Positions 1 to 8,004 of a stretch of 64,000 nucleotides of DNA are shown here, piece after piece. The notes beneath the pieces are model-generated. The model saw nothing but the letters and a program-made list of their open reading frames with translations. It ran no database searches and was not told the DNA's origin. This DNA is from Actinobacteria bacterium IMCC19121 (GTDB taxonomy: Bacteria; Actinomycetota; Actinomycetes; Nanopelagicales; Nanopelagicaceae): the NCBI GenBank assembly GCA_002284895.1, contig CP015605.1:806001-870000 (forward strand), in the 5' to 3' direction. A program made the position numbers and the translations under genes. The first letter of the stretch is position 1, and each line of letters starts with the position of its first letter.

Positions 1-1
1 C

Positions 2-88
2 CTAGAAGGCGGAATGACAGCAGAAGAAGCAGCTAAGAAGTGGATTGCTGCTAACACTGCCACTGTTAATTCATGGCTAGGTAAGTAA
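2..88 (+). CDS. C-terminal end of a probable ABC-transporter substrate-binding protein (partial)
   Basis: Only the last 28 codons are inside the window, read in frame 2 and ending at TAA 86-88. The tail has the pattern EEAAKKWIAAN...VNSWLGK, which resembles the C-terminus of OpuAC/ProX-type glycine betaine, choline or proline binding proteins, where a W-x(n)-W pair sits in the last helix. The next gene is a choline-dehydrogenase-like oxidase, which fits a quaternary-amine uptake and oxidation locus. The assignment rests on a short tail plus context. A strong terminator follows, so this gene closes its transcription unit. Confidence 0.5.
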   Translation, partial: LEGGMTAEEAAKKWIAANTATVNSWLGK

Positions 89-103
89 AAACAGTCTAAG
101 AAG

Positions 104-147
104 CAAGGCCCTTACTTGGTGTAATTGACTAAGTAAGGGCCTTGTTT
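104..147 (+). terminator. Rho-independent terminator after the binding-protein gene
   Basis: A perfect 14-bp inverted repeat (104-117 with 131-144, CAAGGCCCTTACTT and its complement) with a 13-nt loop is followed by TTTT. It separates the upstream gene from the GMC oxidase. Confidence 0.9.
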
Positions 148-166
148 TATTAGTAGACTTCCGGCC

Positions 167-1813
167 ATGAGCGCGCAATATGACTACATCATCGTTGGTG
201 GTGGATCAGCGGGCTGCGCATTAGCTAATCGTTTAAGTGAGAATCCCGACCACAAAGTTCTCGTCCTTGAAGCTGGACGGCGTGATTGGATCTGGGATGT
301 TTTCATTCATATGCCAGCAGCCCTAGCTTTTCCAATTGGCAGCAAGTACTACGACTGGATGTATGAATCAGAGCCAGAACCACATATGAATAATCGCCGT
401 ATTTATCATGCACGTGGCAAAGTATTAGGTGGATCTTCATCCATCAATGGTCAGATCTGGCAGCGCGGAAATGCAATGGATTATGAGCGTTGGTCTAAAG
501 ATCAAGGAATGGCTAATTGGGATTATGCGCACTGCTTGCCATATTTTAAAAAGATGGAGAACTGTTTAGCAGATCCTAAATCTCCTTTTCGCGGAGATAG
601 TGGCCCACTTAAATTAGAGCGCGGACCAAGTAAGGGACCACTCTTTGCCGCATTCTTTAAAGCAACTGAGCAAGCTGGTTACCCACGCACCGATGACGTT
701 AATGGCTATCGCCAAGAGGGTTTTGCTGCCTTTGATAGAAACGTTTATCGCGGTCGCAGATTAAGTGCATCCCGCGCATATCTATATCCGGTGATGAAGC
801 GCAAGAACTTAACTGTTAAAACTCGCGCGCATGTGACTAAGGTTTTATTTGAGGGCACAACTGCTACCGGTGTTGAAGTAGTTATCCGTGGCAAGAAGCA
901 TGTCTTTACCTCACGTGAAGTTGTTTTATCTGGTGGATCTATTAATACTCCGCAGATCTTGCAGCTATCAGGTGTTGGCAAGAAGGAAGATCTAGAAAAA
1001 CTTGGCATTAAAGTTGTTAAGGACTTGCCTGGTGTGGGTGCAAATCTGCAGGATCACCTTGAGGTCTATGTTCAATACAAGTGCAAGCAACCTGTCACAC
1101 AACAACCCATTACTCAGTTCTGGCGCCGTCCATTTATCGGCGCTGCATGGTTGTTCTTTAGAAAAGGACCAGGTGCTACCAACCAATTTGAAGCCGGCGG
1201 CTTTACACGCAGTAATGAAGATGTCGCCTATCCCAACTTAATGTTTCACTTCCTGCCACTTGCTATTCGCTATGACGGCACGGGCGATACTCGTGGTCAT
1301 GGCTATCAAGTCCACGTGGGGCCTATGTATTCAGATGCCCGCGGCTGGCTAAAGATTAAGAGCACCAACCCATTTGAAAAGCCTGCCATTCAATTTAACT
1401 ATCTTTCCACCGATCAAGATCGCCGTGAATGGATTGAGGCAGTTAAAACTGCGCGAAACATTTTGACTCAGCCAGCCATGAATGATTTCAATGCTGGTGA
1501 ATCATCACCTGGAGCATCTGTTTCAACTGATGAAGAGATTTTAGAGTGGGTAAGAAAAGATGCAGAGACCGCCCTGCACCCTTCTTGCACAGCCAAGATG
1601 GGCACCGATGCAATGTCTGTCGTTGATCCAAAGACTATGAAAGTCCATGGTGTCGAAGGACTTCGCGTCTGTGATGCATCTGTTTTCCCATATGTGACTA
1701 ATGGAAATATCTATGCACCAGTAATGATGGTTGCTGAGAAGGCAGCTGATTTAATTTTAGGTAAAACTCCACTGCCTGCTGAAAATATCGAGTTCTATCG
1801 CCATGCCAAGTGA
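167..1813 (+). CDS. betA: GMC-family oxidoreductase, choline dehydrogenase-like
   Basis: This is a 548-residue FAD flavoenzyme of the glucose-methanol-choline family. The dinucleotide-binding motif GGGSAG is at residues 11-16 and the GMC signature [14 protein letters not shown] at about 83-96. The C-terminal active-site pair is His471 (in HPSCTAKMG) and Asn514 (in VTNGN). The length and the HPxxTxKMG motif match BetA, which oxidises choline to betaine aldehyde and on to betaine. Other GMC alcohol oxidases share these features, so the substrate is inferred partly from the adjacent binding-protein tail. The ATG at 167 is preceded by TAGACT at 154-159 and no Shine-Dalgarno, so the mRNA is probably leaderless. 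The end overlaps fdhD by 11 bp. Confidence 0.85.
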   Translation: MSAQYDYIIVGGGSAGCALANRLSENPDHKVLVLEAGRRDWIWDVFIHMPAALAFPIGSKYYDWMYESEPEPHMNNRRIYHARGKVLGGSSSINGQIWQRGNAMDYERWSKDQGMANWDYAHCLPYFKKMENCLADPKSPFRGDSGPLKLERGPSKGPLFAAFFKATEQAGYPRTDDVNGYRQEGFAAFDRNVYRGRRLSASRAYLYPVMKRKNLTVKTRAHVTKVLFEGTTATGVEVVIRGKKHVFTSREVVLSGGSINTPQILQLSGVGKKEDLEKLGIKVVKDLPGVGANLQDHLEVYVQYKCKQPVTQQPITQFWRRPFIGAAWLFFRKGPGATNQFEAGGFTRSNEDVAYPNLMFHFLPLAIRYDGTGDTRGHGYQVHVGPMYSDARGWLKIKSTNPFEKPAIQFNYLSTDQDRREWIEAVKTARNILTQPAMNDFNAGESSPGASVSTDEEILEWVRKDAETALHPSCTAKMGTDAMSVVDPKTMKVHGVEGLRVCDASVFPYVTNGNIYAPVMMVAEKAADLILGKTPLPAENIEFYRHAK

Positions 1814-2630
1814 TGAGCTCGCGCCATCATCTGTTGCGCGAGTAAAAGTTCAAAAGACTGACAGCGATGTCACGTCTTCAGATTCAGTAGTTGTTGAAGA
1901 GCCGCTCGAGATTCGAATTAAGAGGGGTGCAAGTCAAGATCAACTAGGTATCACCATGCGCACGCCAGGAGCTGACTTAGAACTAGCTGCAGGGTTTTTG
2001 TGGGGAGAAGGATTTCTCAAATCTGCTGATGAGTTAATTTCAGTAAAGGTGTGTGCAGATAAATCACTCTCCCTGCGACAGCGTGCCAATGTTGTTATTG
2101 CAGAAGTGGCAGAAAATGCCGAAGAAGCTGTTCGCATTCTTGAGCGACGCTTCACCATTACATCAGCGTGTGGTGTGTGCGGATCTACAAACATCAGTGA
2201 TCTACATAAGCGCGGCGTGAAGAAGGTAGAAAAGGCTAAACACAGTATTCAAGAGTTGGCACAGATGACAGAGCTCCTAGATGGTCGCCAGAAGATCTTT
2301 GAAAAAACAGGCGGACTACATGCTGCAGCTTTAGTTAATCCCCAAGGTGTTGCAGTATGGGTGAGAGAAGATGTTGGACGACATAACGCAGTCGATAAAG
2401 TAATTGGGGCAGCGCTGATGGATAAGAAGCTGCCGTTAGTTGATTGGACTTTAGTTGTCTCTGGCCGTGTTGGTTATGAATTAGTGCAAAAGGCGGTCTG
2501 TGCAGGAATTTCGGCATTAGTAGGGGTCAGTGCACCAACTTCTTTGGCCGTTGAATTAGCTGCAGAATTTAACTTGACCCTTCTTGCTTTCGCCCGCGGT
2601 GGTCAGGCTAAGCAATATCTGCCAAGTTAA
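1803..2630 (+). CDS. fdhD: Sulfurtransferase FdhD (formate dehydrogenase accessory protein)
   Basis: This 275-residue protein is FdhD-like. In known members it passes sulfur from a cysteine desulfurase to the molybdenum (bis-MGD) cofactor of formate dehydrogenase-type enzymes. The redox/transfer motif CGVCG is at residues 123-127, and the family block [13 protein letters not shown] follows near residue 190. The first 30 residues are poorly conserved in composition. It starts inside the end of the GMC oxidase gene, which implies translational coupling. No molybdenum formate dehydrogenase lies in this window, so its client is elsewhere or it serves another molybdoenzyme. Confidence 0.93.
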   Translation: MPSDELAPSSVARVKVQKTDSDVTSSDSVVVEEPLEIRIKRGASQDQLGITMRTPGADLELAAGFLWGEGFLKSADELISVKVCADKSLSLRQRANVVIAEVAENAEEAVRILERRFTITSACGVCGSTNISDLHKRGVKKVEKAKHSIQELAQMTELLDGRQKIFEKTGGLHAAALVNPQGVAVWVREDVGRHNAVDKVIGAALMDKKLPLVDWTLVVSGRVGYELVQKAVCAGISALVGVSAPTSLAVELAAEFNLTLLAFARGGQAKQYLPS

Positions 2631-2653
2631 TTAAGCCCACGTATACTCACCCA

Positions 2654-4543
2654 ATGTCGTTTCAGCATCCGCTAGATCCACTTAGCCATAGTGAGCAAGA
2701 GTTAATAGTTGCTCACTCTAGAAAAGCTTGGAACCTTCAAGACCATCACCTTTTTGCAATGTTGCAACTACATGAGCCAACTAAGGCAGAGTTAGCATCT
2801 GGCTCAAAACTTGATCGCACGGCCCGCGTAACAATCTGGGATCGTAAAAGGGCAGTTGTAAGTGAAGGTCTAATCACTACCGAAGGTAAGGCAAAAGAGT
2901 TCAAAGAGATTCCTGGAGCTAAATCTCCAGTGAGTGTTGTTGAATCTGCAGTTGCGCTAGATGTGGTGCGCAAAGACAAATCAGTTCAAGAGGCACTTGC
3001 TCGCCGTGGTATCAAAGACATCGCAACAGTTCACATGGAGACTTGGCCAATCGGTGCACAAATTCCAGCGCACTTAGATGATGGTCGCAGACTTATTTGG
3101 ACACCGATGTGGCATCAGCCAACACCGGATGCCAACTTTTATGCTCACCCCATTCATGGTCTGCATGCAATCGTTGATATCGATGCTGAAGAAGTAGTTG
3201 GCCTTGAAGATAATGCTGATGTGCCTATTCCACAGACACCTGGGCCATATCGGCAATCTCAAACCGGTGGCACCGTAGCGCTTAAGGAATTGATGATTCA
3301 CCAACCAGATGGTCCTTCATTTGAAGTGCAAGGCTGGAATATCAAGTGGGAGCGTTGGTCATTTCGTATTGGCTTTGATCAGCGAGAAGGTTTAGTAATC
3401 CATGATGTGAATTTTTCTGATGAGGGAAAGTCACGAAAGATTGCTCACCGCTTATCCATTGCAGAGTTAGTTATTCCCTACGGTGACCCAGCACAAGGTG
3501 CTTACCGAAAGAACGCCTTTGACACAGGAGAGTTTGGTTTAGGTAACTTCACTAACTCCTTAACTTTAGGCTGTGATTGCCTAGGCGAGATTGTGTATTT
3601 GGATGCAGCTGTTACTGAAGGTGATGGCACCGTTCGCACGATAAAGAACGCCATTTGTATGCATGAAGAAGACTTTGGAATTCTCTGGAAGCACGTAGAC
3701 GTTGATGGTCACACAGAAGTGCGCCGTGGCCGCCGCTTTGTTGCATCCTCCATTGTTACGGTCAATAACTATGAATACGGCTACTTCTGGTATTTCTACC
3801 AAGATGGATCAATTGAGTTTGAGGCAAAGTTAACTGGAATTGTTTTAACTTTGGCCGATAAGCCAGGAGCGCATCATCCATCGGCCACAGAGTTAGAACC
3901 AGGTTTGTGGGCGCCATATCACCAACATATTTTGTGTGCTCGTATGGATTTAGAGATTGATGGTGTTAACAATTCAGTTGTTGAGATTGAATCATTTGCT
4001 CACCCTGTGGGGGAGAAGAATCCTTATGGTGGTGCCTATGAAACAAGAGAGACTGTTCTTAAAAGTGAGAGCGCAGCACAACGCTTAATTGATCCAATTA
4101 AGTCTCGTTTTTGGAAAGTAATTAATCCTAATAAGAAAAATCATGTGGGACATTCAATTGGTTACAAATTAATTCCTGGTCACACCACCTATCCACTTGC
4201 CCATAAAGAGTCAGTGTTAGGTAAGCGTGCAGGCTTTATGTATAGCCACTTGTGGGTCACACCTAACGTTGAATCAGAGCGCTACCCAGCAGGAGATTAT
4301 CCATTCCAACATGAGGGCGGTGCAGGTCTTCCTGAGTGGACTAAAAATAATCGCTCTATTGAAAACACTGACGTTGTTCTCTGGCACGTATTTGGAACTA
4401 ACCACATTCCTCGCACAGAGGATTGGCCAGTCATGCCAGTTGAGCGAACGGGCTTTCACTTAAAGCCAACAGGCTTTTTTAGGAGAAGTCCTGCAATGGA
4501 TGTTGCTCCATCAGAGGCCATTGATAGCGCATGCGATTGTTAA
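2654..4543 (+). CDS. Copper amine oxidase (primary-amine oxidase)
   Basis: This 629-residue enzyme oxidatively deaminates primary amines to aldehydes, releasing ammonia and hydrogen peroxide. The topaquinone precursor is Tyr373 in NNYEYG. The catalytic base is Asp290 (FDTGEFG). The copper ligands are His423 and His425 (HQHILCARMD) and His584 (GTNHIPRTEDWPVMP). Size and motifs match the Arthrobacter-type enzymes of about 640 residues. No signal peptide is seen, so it is probably cytoplasmic. TATACT at 2642-2647 lies 6 nt before the ATG, indicating a leaderless message. The end overlaps the next gene by 13 bp. The substrate (phenethylamine, tyramine, histamine or other) cannot be read from sequence. 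Confidence 0.95.
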   Translation: MSFQHPLDPLSHSEQELIVAHSRKAWNLQDHHLFAMLQLHEPTKAELASGSKLDRTARVTIWDRKRAVVSEGLITTEGKAKEFKEIPGAKSPVSVVESAVALDVVRKDKSVQEALARRGIKDIATVHMETWPIGAQIPAHLDDGRRLIWTPMWHQPTPDANFYAHPIHGLHAIVDIDAEEVVGLEDNADVPIPQTPGPYRQSQTGGTVALKELMIHQPDGPSFEVQGWNIKWERWSFRIGFDQREGLVIHDVNFSDEGKSRKIAHRLSIAELVIPYGDPAQGAYRKNAFDTGEFGLGNFTNSLTLGCDCLGEIVYLDAAVTEGDGTVRTIKNAICMHEEDFGILWKHVDVDGHTEVRRGRRFVASSIVTVNNYEYGYFWYFYQDGSIEFEAKLTGIVLTLADKPGAHHPSATELEPGLWAPYHQHILCARMDLEIDGVNNSVVEIESFAHPVGEKNPYGGAYETRETVLKSESAAQRLIDPIKSRFWKVINPNKKNHVGHSIGYKLIPGHTTYPLAHKESVLGKRAGFMYSHLWVTPNVESERYPAGDYPFQHEGGAGLPEWTKNNRSIENTDVVLWHVFGTNHIPRTEDWPVMPVERTGFHLKPTGFFRRSPAMDVAPSEAIDSACDC

Positions 4544-5190
4544 CGCTTCGCGCTTACCTGAAAGCGGCTCACTTCGGGCCAACCATGCTTATTACAGTTA
4601 TTTCCTTTCTTCTTGGCGTACAACTGTGGTGGGAAGGCCCGGCATATGTCATTGCTTTCACTGTCTTTCTTGGTCAGCTCATTATTGGCTGGAGCAATGA
4701 TCTCTATGACTATGGGGATGATGTAAAACATAATCGAACTAATAAGCCTTTAGTTGCCGGCACAATCACACCAGAAAAGCTGCGCAGAACAACATTTATC
4801 TTTATTCCTATTGCAGTAATCGCAAATCTGATTGGCCCACTGGGATTAAAGGGTGGCAGTGTGTATTTGTTAGGCGTGGGCTGTGGAATTGCCTACAACT
4901 TCCACTTTAAGTTCTCACCACTTTCACCATTGCCTTATGCCGTCGCATGTGCTGCTTTACCGGCATCGGTTTACTTTGCCGTTGATCGCACGCCACCCCT
5001 TTGGGTTTTAGCTGGTGGATCTTTGTTGGGTGTGGGATTTCATTTCCTGAATGTGCTCAAGGATATAAAAGAGGATAAAGAGAGCAATATCGGCGGCTTG
5101 CCTCAAAGAATTGGTGTTTTTGCCTGCGGTGTGATTGCAACCTTATTAATTGGTAGTGCAATTTTAATTTGTGTAATTAACAATTCCTAA
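4531..5190 (+). CDS. UbiA-family prenyltransferase, short form
   Basis: This is a 219-residue polytopic membrane protein. It has the first Asp-rich motif NDLYDYGDD at residues 56-64 and a second, DIKEDKESN, at 177-185, the usual Mg-prenyl-diphosphate sites of the UbiA superfamily. Most UbiA enzymes have about 290 residues, so roughly two membrane helices are missing compared with a full member. It overlaps the copper amine oxidase gene and ends inside the convergent gene at 5164. The prenyl acceptor is unknown; quinone, heme or lipid headgroup transfer are all possible. Confidence 0.8.
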   Translation: MRLLTLRAYLKAAHFGPTMLITVISFLLGVQLWWEGPAYVIAFTVFLGQLIIGWSNDLYDYGDDVKHNRTNKPLVAGTITPEKLRRTTFIFIPIAVIANLIGPLGLKGGSVYLLGVGCGIAYNFHFKFSPLSPLPYAVACAALPASVYFAVDRTPPLWVLAGGSLLGVGFHFLNVLKDIKEDKESNIGGLPQRIGVFACGVIATLLIGSAILICVINNS

Positions 5191-6390
5191 ACACATCTCA
5201 TCCCGGGTACCTTCACCCCAGACAATGTAATTAGGAGATAAGTTTTTATAGAGTGGTAACTGTGAGCGCAGCCCAACATCAAATGTGCACCGCACGGTGA
5301 TGCTATCTCCAGCATTTGCAGTTATAGGCTTAGCAAGCCAATCAGTGCTTTGATTATCAAAATTCCATAATGGTCGAGAAGAGATTTCAGTTCTAGCACC
5401 GGTGGATCCATTGGTGTAGACGATTGTGATGCTCTTACCCAGTTGATGCATGTGCGCAGTTGCGCCATAGATTGTTATAGGGGAGTTGATGCGCTGTGTG
5501 CACTCTGAGATTGGACTTGGCATTGGATTAAGGCTCTGTCCACAAATGAACAATAAACCTGTCTCTTGAAGGGCAGCTTTATCACTTGTTCGCTTTGCAA
5601 GATCTGCTAATGCATTTGCACGAATGCACAAAGGCCCACTTTCATTGGGTCCACAAGCAACTTCAATAGGCGCAGCAACTAGCATTGTTTTTAAGTCCGC
5701 AACTGCAGAGTTGGCATAAGTGAGGGCAACGCTCATCGAAGCTCGGTTTTCTTTATCAGTATGGCCAGGCATGACCATGAAGTGCGATTGCAGAATGAAT
5801 TGATCGCCTTGGGCAAACTTCATCCCCGTACCTTCTGGATAGGTTTTAAAGTTTCCTCCAGGTGCCCAAAAAGAAATCCAGCTAGATGGTGATGCCGGCG
5901 TAAAGGCAGTTGCGCCAGGTATTCCAGTATCTCCAAAACATGACCAACCAGGGAGTGCGCTCTGCTCGTCCAAGCTCTTTGTTGCTTGCACATTAGCAGC
6001 CGATACCCGATACAAAATGCCGTGATGAGAAACCATCAAATTATCCGGAGTAATTGTTACCGATTTTACGAATGTCTCTTTTACAAACTTTGGATCTAGT
6101 AAGAAGCATCGATATTCATCGCTTCCACCACTAGGTGGAATTGGAACATACGCTGGAGTGACAAGAGATAGATCTTGGCCAGCAACTTGTACTACCTCAC
6201 CTTTTGACCAAATTAATTTTTTGCCGCTTTTAATACATGTGTATTTTAAAGTTTTAACAACAGAAGTAGAGCCAATTTTCGAACATGCAGCCCCTGCTTT
6301 CACGGTACTAGTGGCTGCAAATGCTTGGAGTCCAAAAATTACAATAACACCCACCAAGAAAGTGGTGATAAATAAACGAAGGCGTTGCAT
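5164..6390 (-). CDS. Secreted PHM/DBH-like copper type II ascorbate-dependent monooxygenase
   Basis: This is a predicted secreted protein of about 408 residues. It has an N-terminal signal peptide (FITTFLVGVIVIFGL) and a short Cys domain (AACSKIGS...[14 protein letters not shown]), followed by a two-domain copper monooxygenase fold. Numbering from the upstream ATG at 6396, the ligand set of peptidylglycine/dopamine monooxygenases is complete: HH at 124-125, His205 (LQSHFMV), HxH at 315-317 (AHMHQLGK) and Met401 (RDEMC). Such enzymes hydroxylate a carbon using two copper ions, ascorbate and oxygen. TACTCT at 6397-6402 lies 6 nt before the second ATG (6390), which favours that start. The substrate is unknown. 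It converges with the UbiA-like gene and overlaps it by 27 bp. Confidence 0.82.
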   Translation of the reverse strand: MQRLRLFITTFLVGVIVIFGLQAFAATSTVKAGAACSKIGSTSVVKTLKYTCIKSGKKLIWSKGEVVQVAGQDLSLVTPAYVPIPPSGGSDEYRCFLLDPKFVKETFVKSVTITPDNLMVSHHGILYRVSAANVQATKSLDEQSALPGWSCFGDTGIPGATAFTPASPSSWISFWAPGGNFKTYPEGTGMKFAQGDQFILQSHFMVMPGHTDKENRASMSVALTYANSAVADLKTMLVAAPIEVACGPNESGPLCIRANALADLAKRTSDKAALQETGLLFICGQSLNPMPSPISECTQRINSPITIYGATAHMHQLGKSITIVYTNGSTGARTEISSRPLWNFDNQSTDWLAKPITANAGDSITVRCTFDVGLRSQLPLYKNLSPNYIVWGEGTRDEMCLGIVNYTN

Positions 6391-6431
6391 GGTCATAGAG
6401 TAATAGAACTCATCACCTTATGCCCACCATA

Positions 6432-7289
6432 TTATTGATTCACAGTAATCTCTAATTGATAGACCTTTGTTGGATTATCTGAATTAACGAGCTTCACAGT
6501 AGTTGCACCAGCTGATAGAGCTCTAAAAGCAGGATTGGTGATAAAGCCCCCCTGGTCTCCACCTGGGACAAATTCAACTATTCCTGGGGTTATTACCTCA
6601 GCGCTCCATTTGGCTGGATCAGTAACAGTTAACACAATTGAATTGCCCACCCGCACAGAAACATCTGTTGTTGTTAAGGGATCAATCATCACTGGTGGAA
6701 GAACTCTTGCCACAGGTTTGCCACTTGCTTTGACTGTCTTTAAACCTTTTGCAACAGCGACCAGTTGGGCATAGGTAATTCCACCAAAACCTTGGACTTG
6801 AATCTCAGTTGCGCTATATGGCTTGATCGCTTGAGTTGTATAGAGTAGATATCCACCCACACGTGCAATATCTTCAGTTCCACATCTTTTAAATGCAGCT
6901 GCTGAAATTTGAGTGGGATCACAGTAGGCATAGACCTTAGCTTTGATTCCATTGACTAAAACGCTCTTAAGATATTTAGATAATCCAGGATCTGAGCATT
7001 TAACGCCAGCCATAGTTTGCATGATTTGCAGGTAGCGCATAGTTCCGCCGTATTGAACAAAGATCCATTCTTCTTCACCTGGTTGGCAGGTCAACAGTGA
7101 GAACTTAGTTGCTTTTAATCCCAGAGTATTACTTGGCTTATAAACAGAGTAGGTAAGTCCAGTTTGAGAATCTGAGAACTTATCTCCAGAGCCCATGGCA
7201 GAGGCTGGTGCCATAACTAGTAGGGCAAGGATTATGGAGATAGTTTTCTTCACAGGAGATAACTTAGCGCCCATCACTGTCATATTCAT
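6432..7289 (-). CDS. Secreted protein of unknown function
   Basis: No family is recognised. A hydrophobic signal segment (VKKTISIILALLVMAPASAMG) starts shortly after Met codons at 7289, 7283 and 7274. The longer reading frame up to 7418 adds residues with no signal character and overlaps the opposite gene, so the start near 7289 (about 285 residues) is preferred. The mature part has several Cys residues (LLTCQPG, VKCSDPG, YAYCDPT, FKRCGTED). Its C-terminal part is beta-rich (VRVGNSIVLTVTD...GATTVKLV), like Ig-like or chagasin-like inhibitor folds. That resemblance is a visual impression only. It follows the PHM-like gene's promoter region on the same strand. Confidence 0.6.
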   Translation of the reverse strand: MNMTVMGAKLSPVKKTISIILALLVMAPASAMGSGDKFSDSQTGLTYSVYKPSNTLGLKATKFSLLTCQPGEEEWIFVQYGGTMRYLQIMQTMAGVKCSDPGLSKYLKSVLVNGIKAKVYAYCDPTQISAAAFKRCGTEDIARVGGYLLYTTQAIKPYSATEIQVQGFGGITYAQLVAVAKGLKTVKASGKPVARVLPPVMIDPLTTTDVSVRVGNSIVLTVTDPAKWSAEVITPGIVEFVPGGDQGGFITNPAFRALSAGATTVKLVNSDNPTKVYQLEITVNQ

Positions 7290-7352
7290 TTTAAGTGTGG
7301 GGGATTTATTGTGGATAACCCGGCCGTTTACGCTCACCCTTACACTTTTCCC

Positions 7353-7640
7353 ATGGAACTGCGCTTTACCAATGAGCTCATTGAGTGGCGCGGTCCTGCA
7401 CCTTTCTATTTCATTCAAACTCCACCAGATATCACTGCAGAGATAAAAGCAATTGCAGCAGCTAAAACCTATGGCTGGGGAGTACTACATACATATGTCA
7501 CCATCAATACAACCCAATGGAAAACCGCACTCATACCTAAAGATGGTGCCTATTTAGTTCCTATTAAGAACGCTATTCGTTTGCCCGAAAAGTTAGAGCT
7601 AGGGCAGAGAGTTGATGTGAGACTCTCCTTTGATCTCTAA
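7353..7640 (+). CDS. DUF1905 domain protein
   Basis: A 95-residue protein with the small beta-barrel pattern of DUF1905: ELIEWRGPAPFYFIQTPPD at the start, TALIPKDGAYLVPIKNAIR in the middle, and LGQRVDVRLSF at the end. The family function is unknown; it is often fused to or near YdeI-type proteins. The start at 7353 is chosen because TACACT at 7341-7346 ends 6 nt before it (leaderless). The frame is open from 7311, but that start would add 14 residues without family similarity. Confidence 0.78.
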   Translation: MELRFTNELIEWRGPAPFYFIQTPPDITAEIKAIAAAKTYGWGVLHTYVTINTTQWKTALIPKDGAYLVPIKNAIRLPEKLELGQRVDVRLSFDL

Positions 7641-7859
7641 TAACTACTCTGCGTAAGACGAAACTCTGCTTTAATTCCTTTGTCTTGCTTTGCAAGAAAA
7701 TGGTTAAGTGATCGAGCTGGTAACTCGGAACGACAAAGTCATTTTGCCTTGGAGTGTTCGATGGTGGTGGCCTTGAGAAATCAGGGCCATTACTGTTTTC
7801 CACAGATAGTTCTTATTAATAAATGATAATTTCATATTTCCCACATCATCCGCACGCGG
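7641..7859 (+). other. Structured intergenic stretch upstream of the tRNA-like gene
   Basis: No coding sequence is supported here. The DNA can form a closed structure: outer stem CTTTGTC 7678-7684 with GACAAAG 7732-7738, enclosing hairpins CTTGC-TTT-GCAAG (7684-7696) and CGAG-CTGGTAA-CTCG (7713-7727). A second long hairpin follows at 7764-7793. The rest is A/T-rich and could hold the promoter of the tRNA-like gene (GATAAT around 7830). Confidence 0.45.
7764..7798 (+). terminator. Long hairpin with GAAA tetraloop and T-run
   Basis: A 13-bp stem (7764-7776 with 7781-7793, with G-U pairs) closes a GAAA tetraloop at 7777-7780 and is followed by TGTTTTC. It fits an intrinsic terminator for the DUF1905 gene or for a small RNA in the gap. 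Confidence 0.6.
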
Positions 7860-7932
7860 GTGTTCGTGGTGTAAGGGCAGCATAAGTAGTTTTACCAACT
7901 GCTGGGTGCGGGTTCGATTCCCGTCGAACATT
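7860..7932 (+). tRNA. tRNA-like gene, non-canonical anticodon loop (nominal anticodon UAC)
   Basis: A cloverleaf can be drawn. The acceptor stem is GTGTTCG 7860-7866 with CGAACAT 7925-7931. The D-stem is GTGT/GCAT with loop AAGGGCA. The anticodon stem is GTAGT 7886-7890 with ACTGC 7898-7902 around the 7-nt loop TTTACCA. The variable region is 5 nt. The T-arm is GCGGG-TTCGATT-CCCGT, position 73 is T, and CCA is not encoded. Oddities are two bases between the D- and anticodon stems, a pyrimidine at position 37, and G-U pairs in the acceptor and D stems. A strong terminator follows, which argues for expression. It could be a diverged functional tRNA or a decaying copy. Confidence 0.6.
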
Positions 7933-7941
7933 CCGTCTATC

Positions 7942-7975
7942 AGTGGCCTCACGGTCTAGGCGTGGGGCTACTTTT
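7942..7975 (+). terminator. Rho-independent terminator of the tRNA-like gene
   Basis: A 12-bp stem, AGTGGCCTCACG (7942-7953) with CGTGGGGCTACT (7961-7972), has a 7-nt loop and is followed by TTTT. It lies 9 bases after the tRNA-like 3' end. Confidence 0.85.
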
Positions 7976-8004
7976 ATGTCACTACTCTGCGTTACATTTC
8001 TTGC

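Noticed and set aside
7860-7932. A normal tRNA-Val(UAC)
   Set aside because: The anticodon can be placed, but position 37 is a pyrimidine, an extra base follows the D-stem, and the body does not resemble tRNA-Val, so the isotype is left open.
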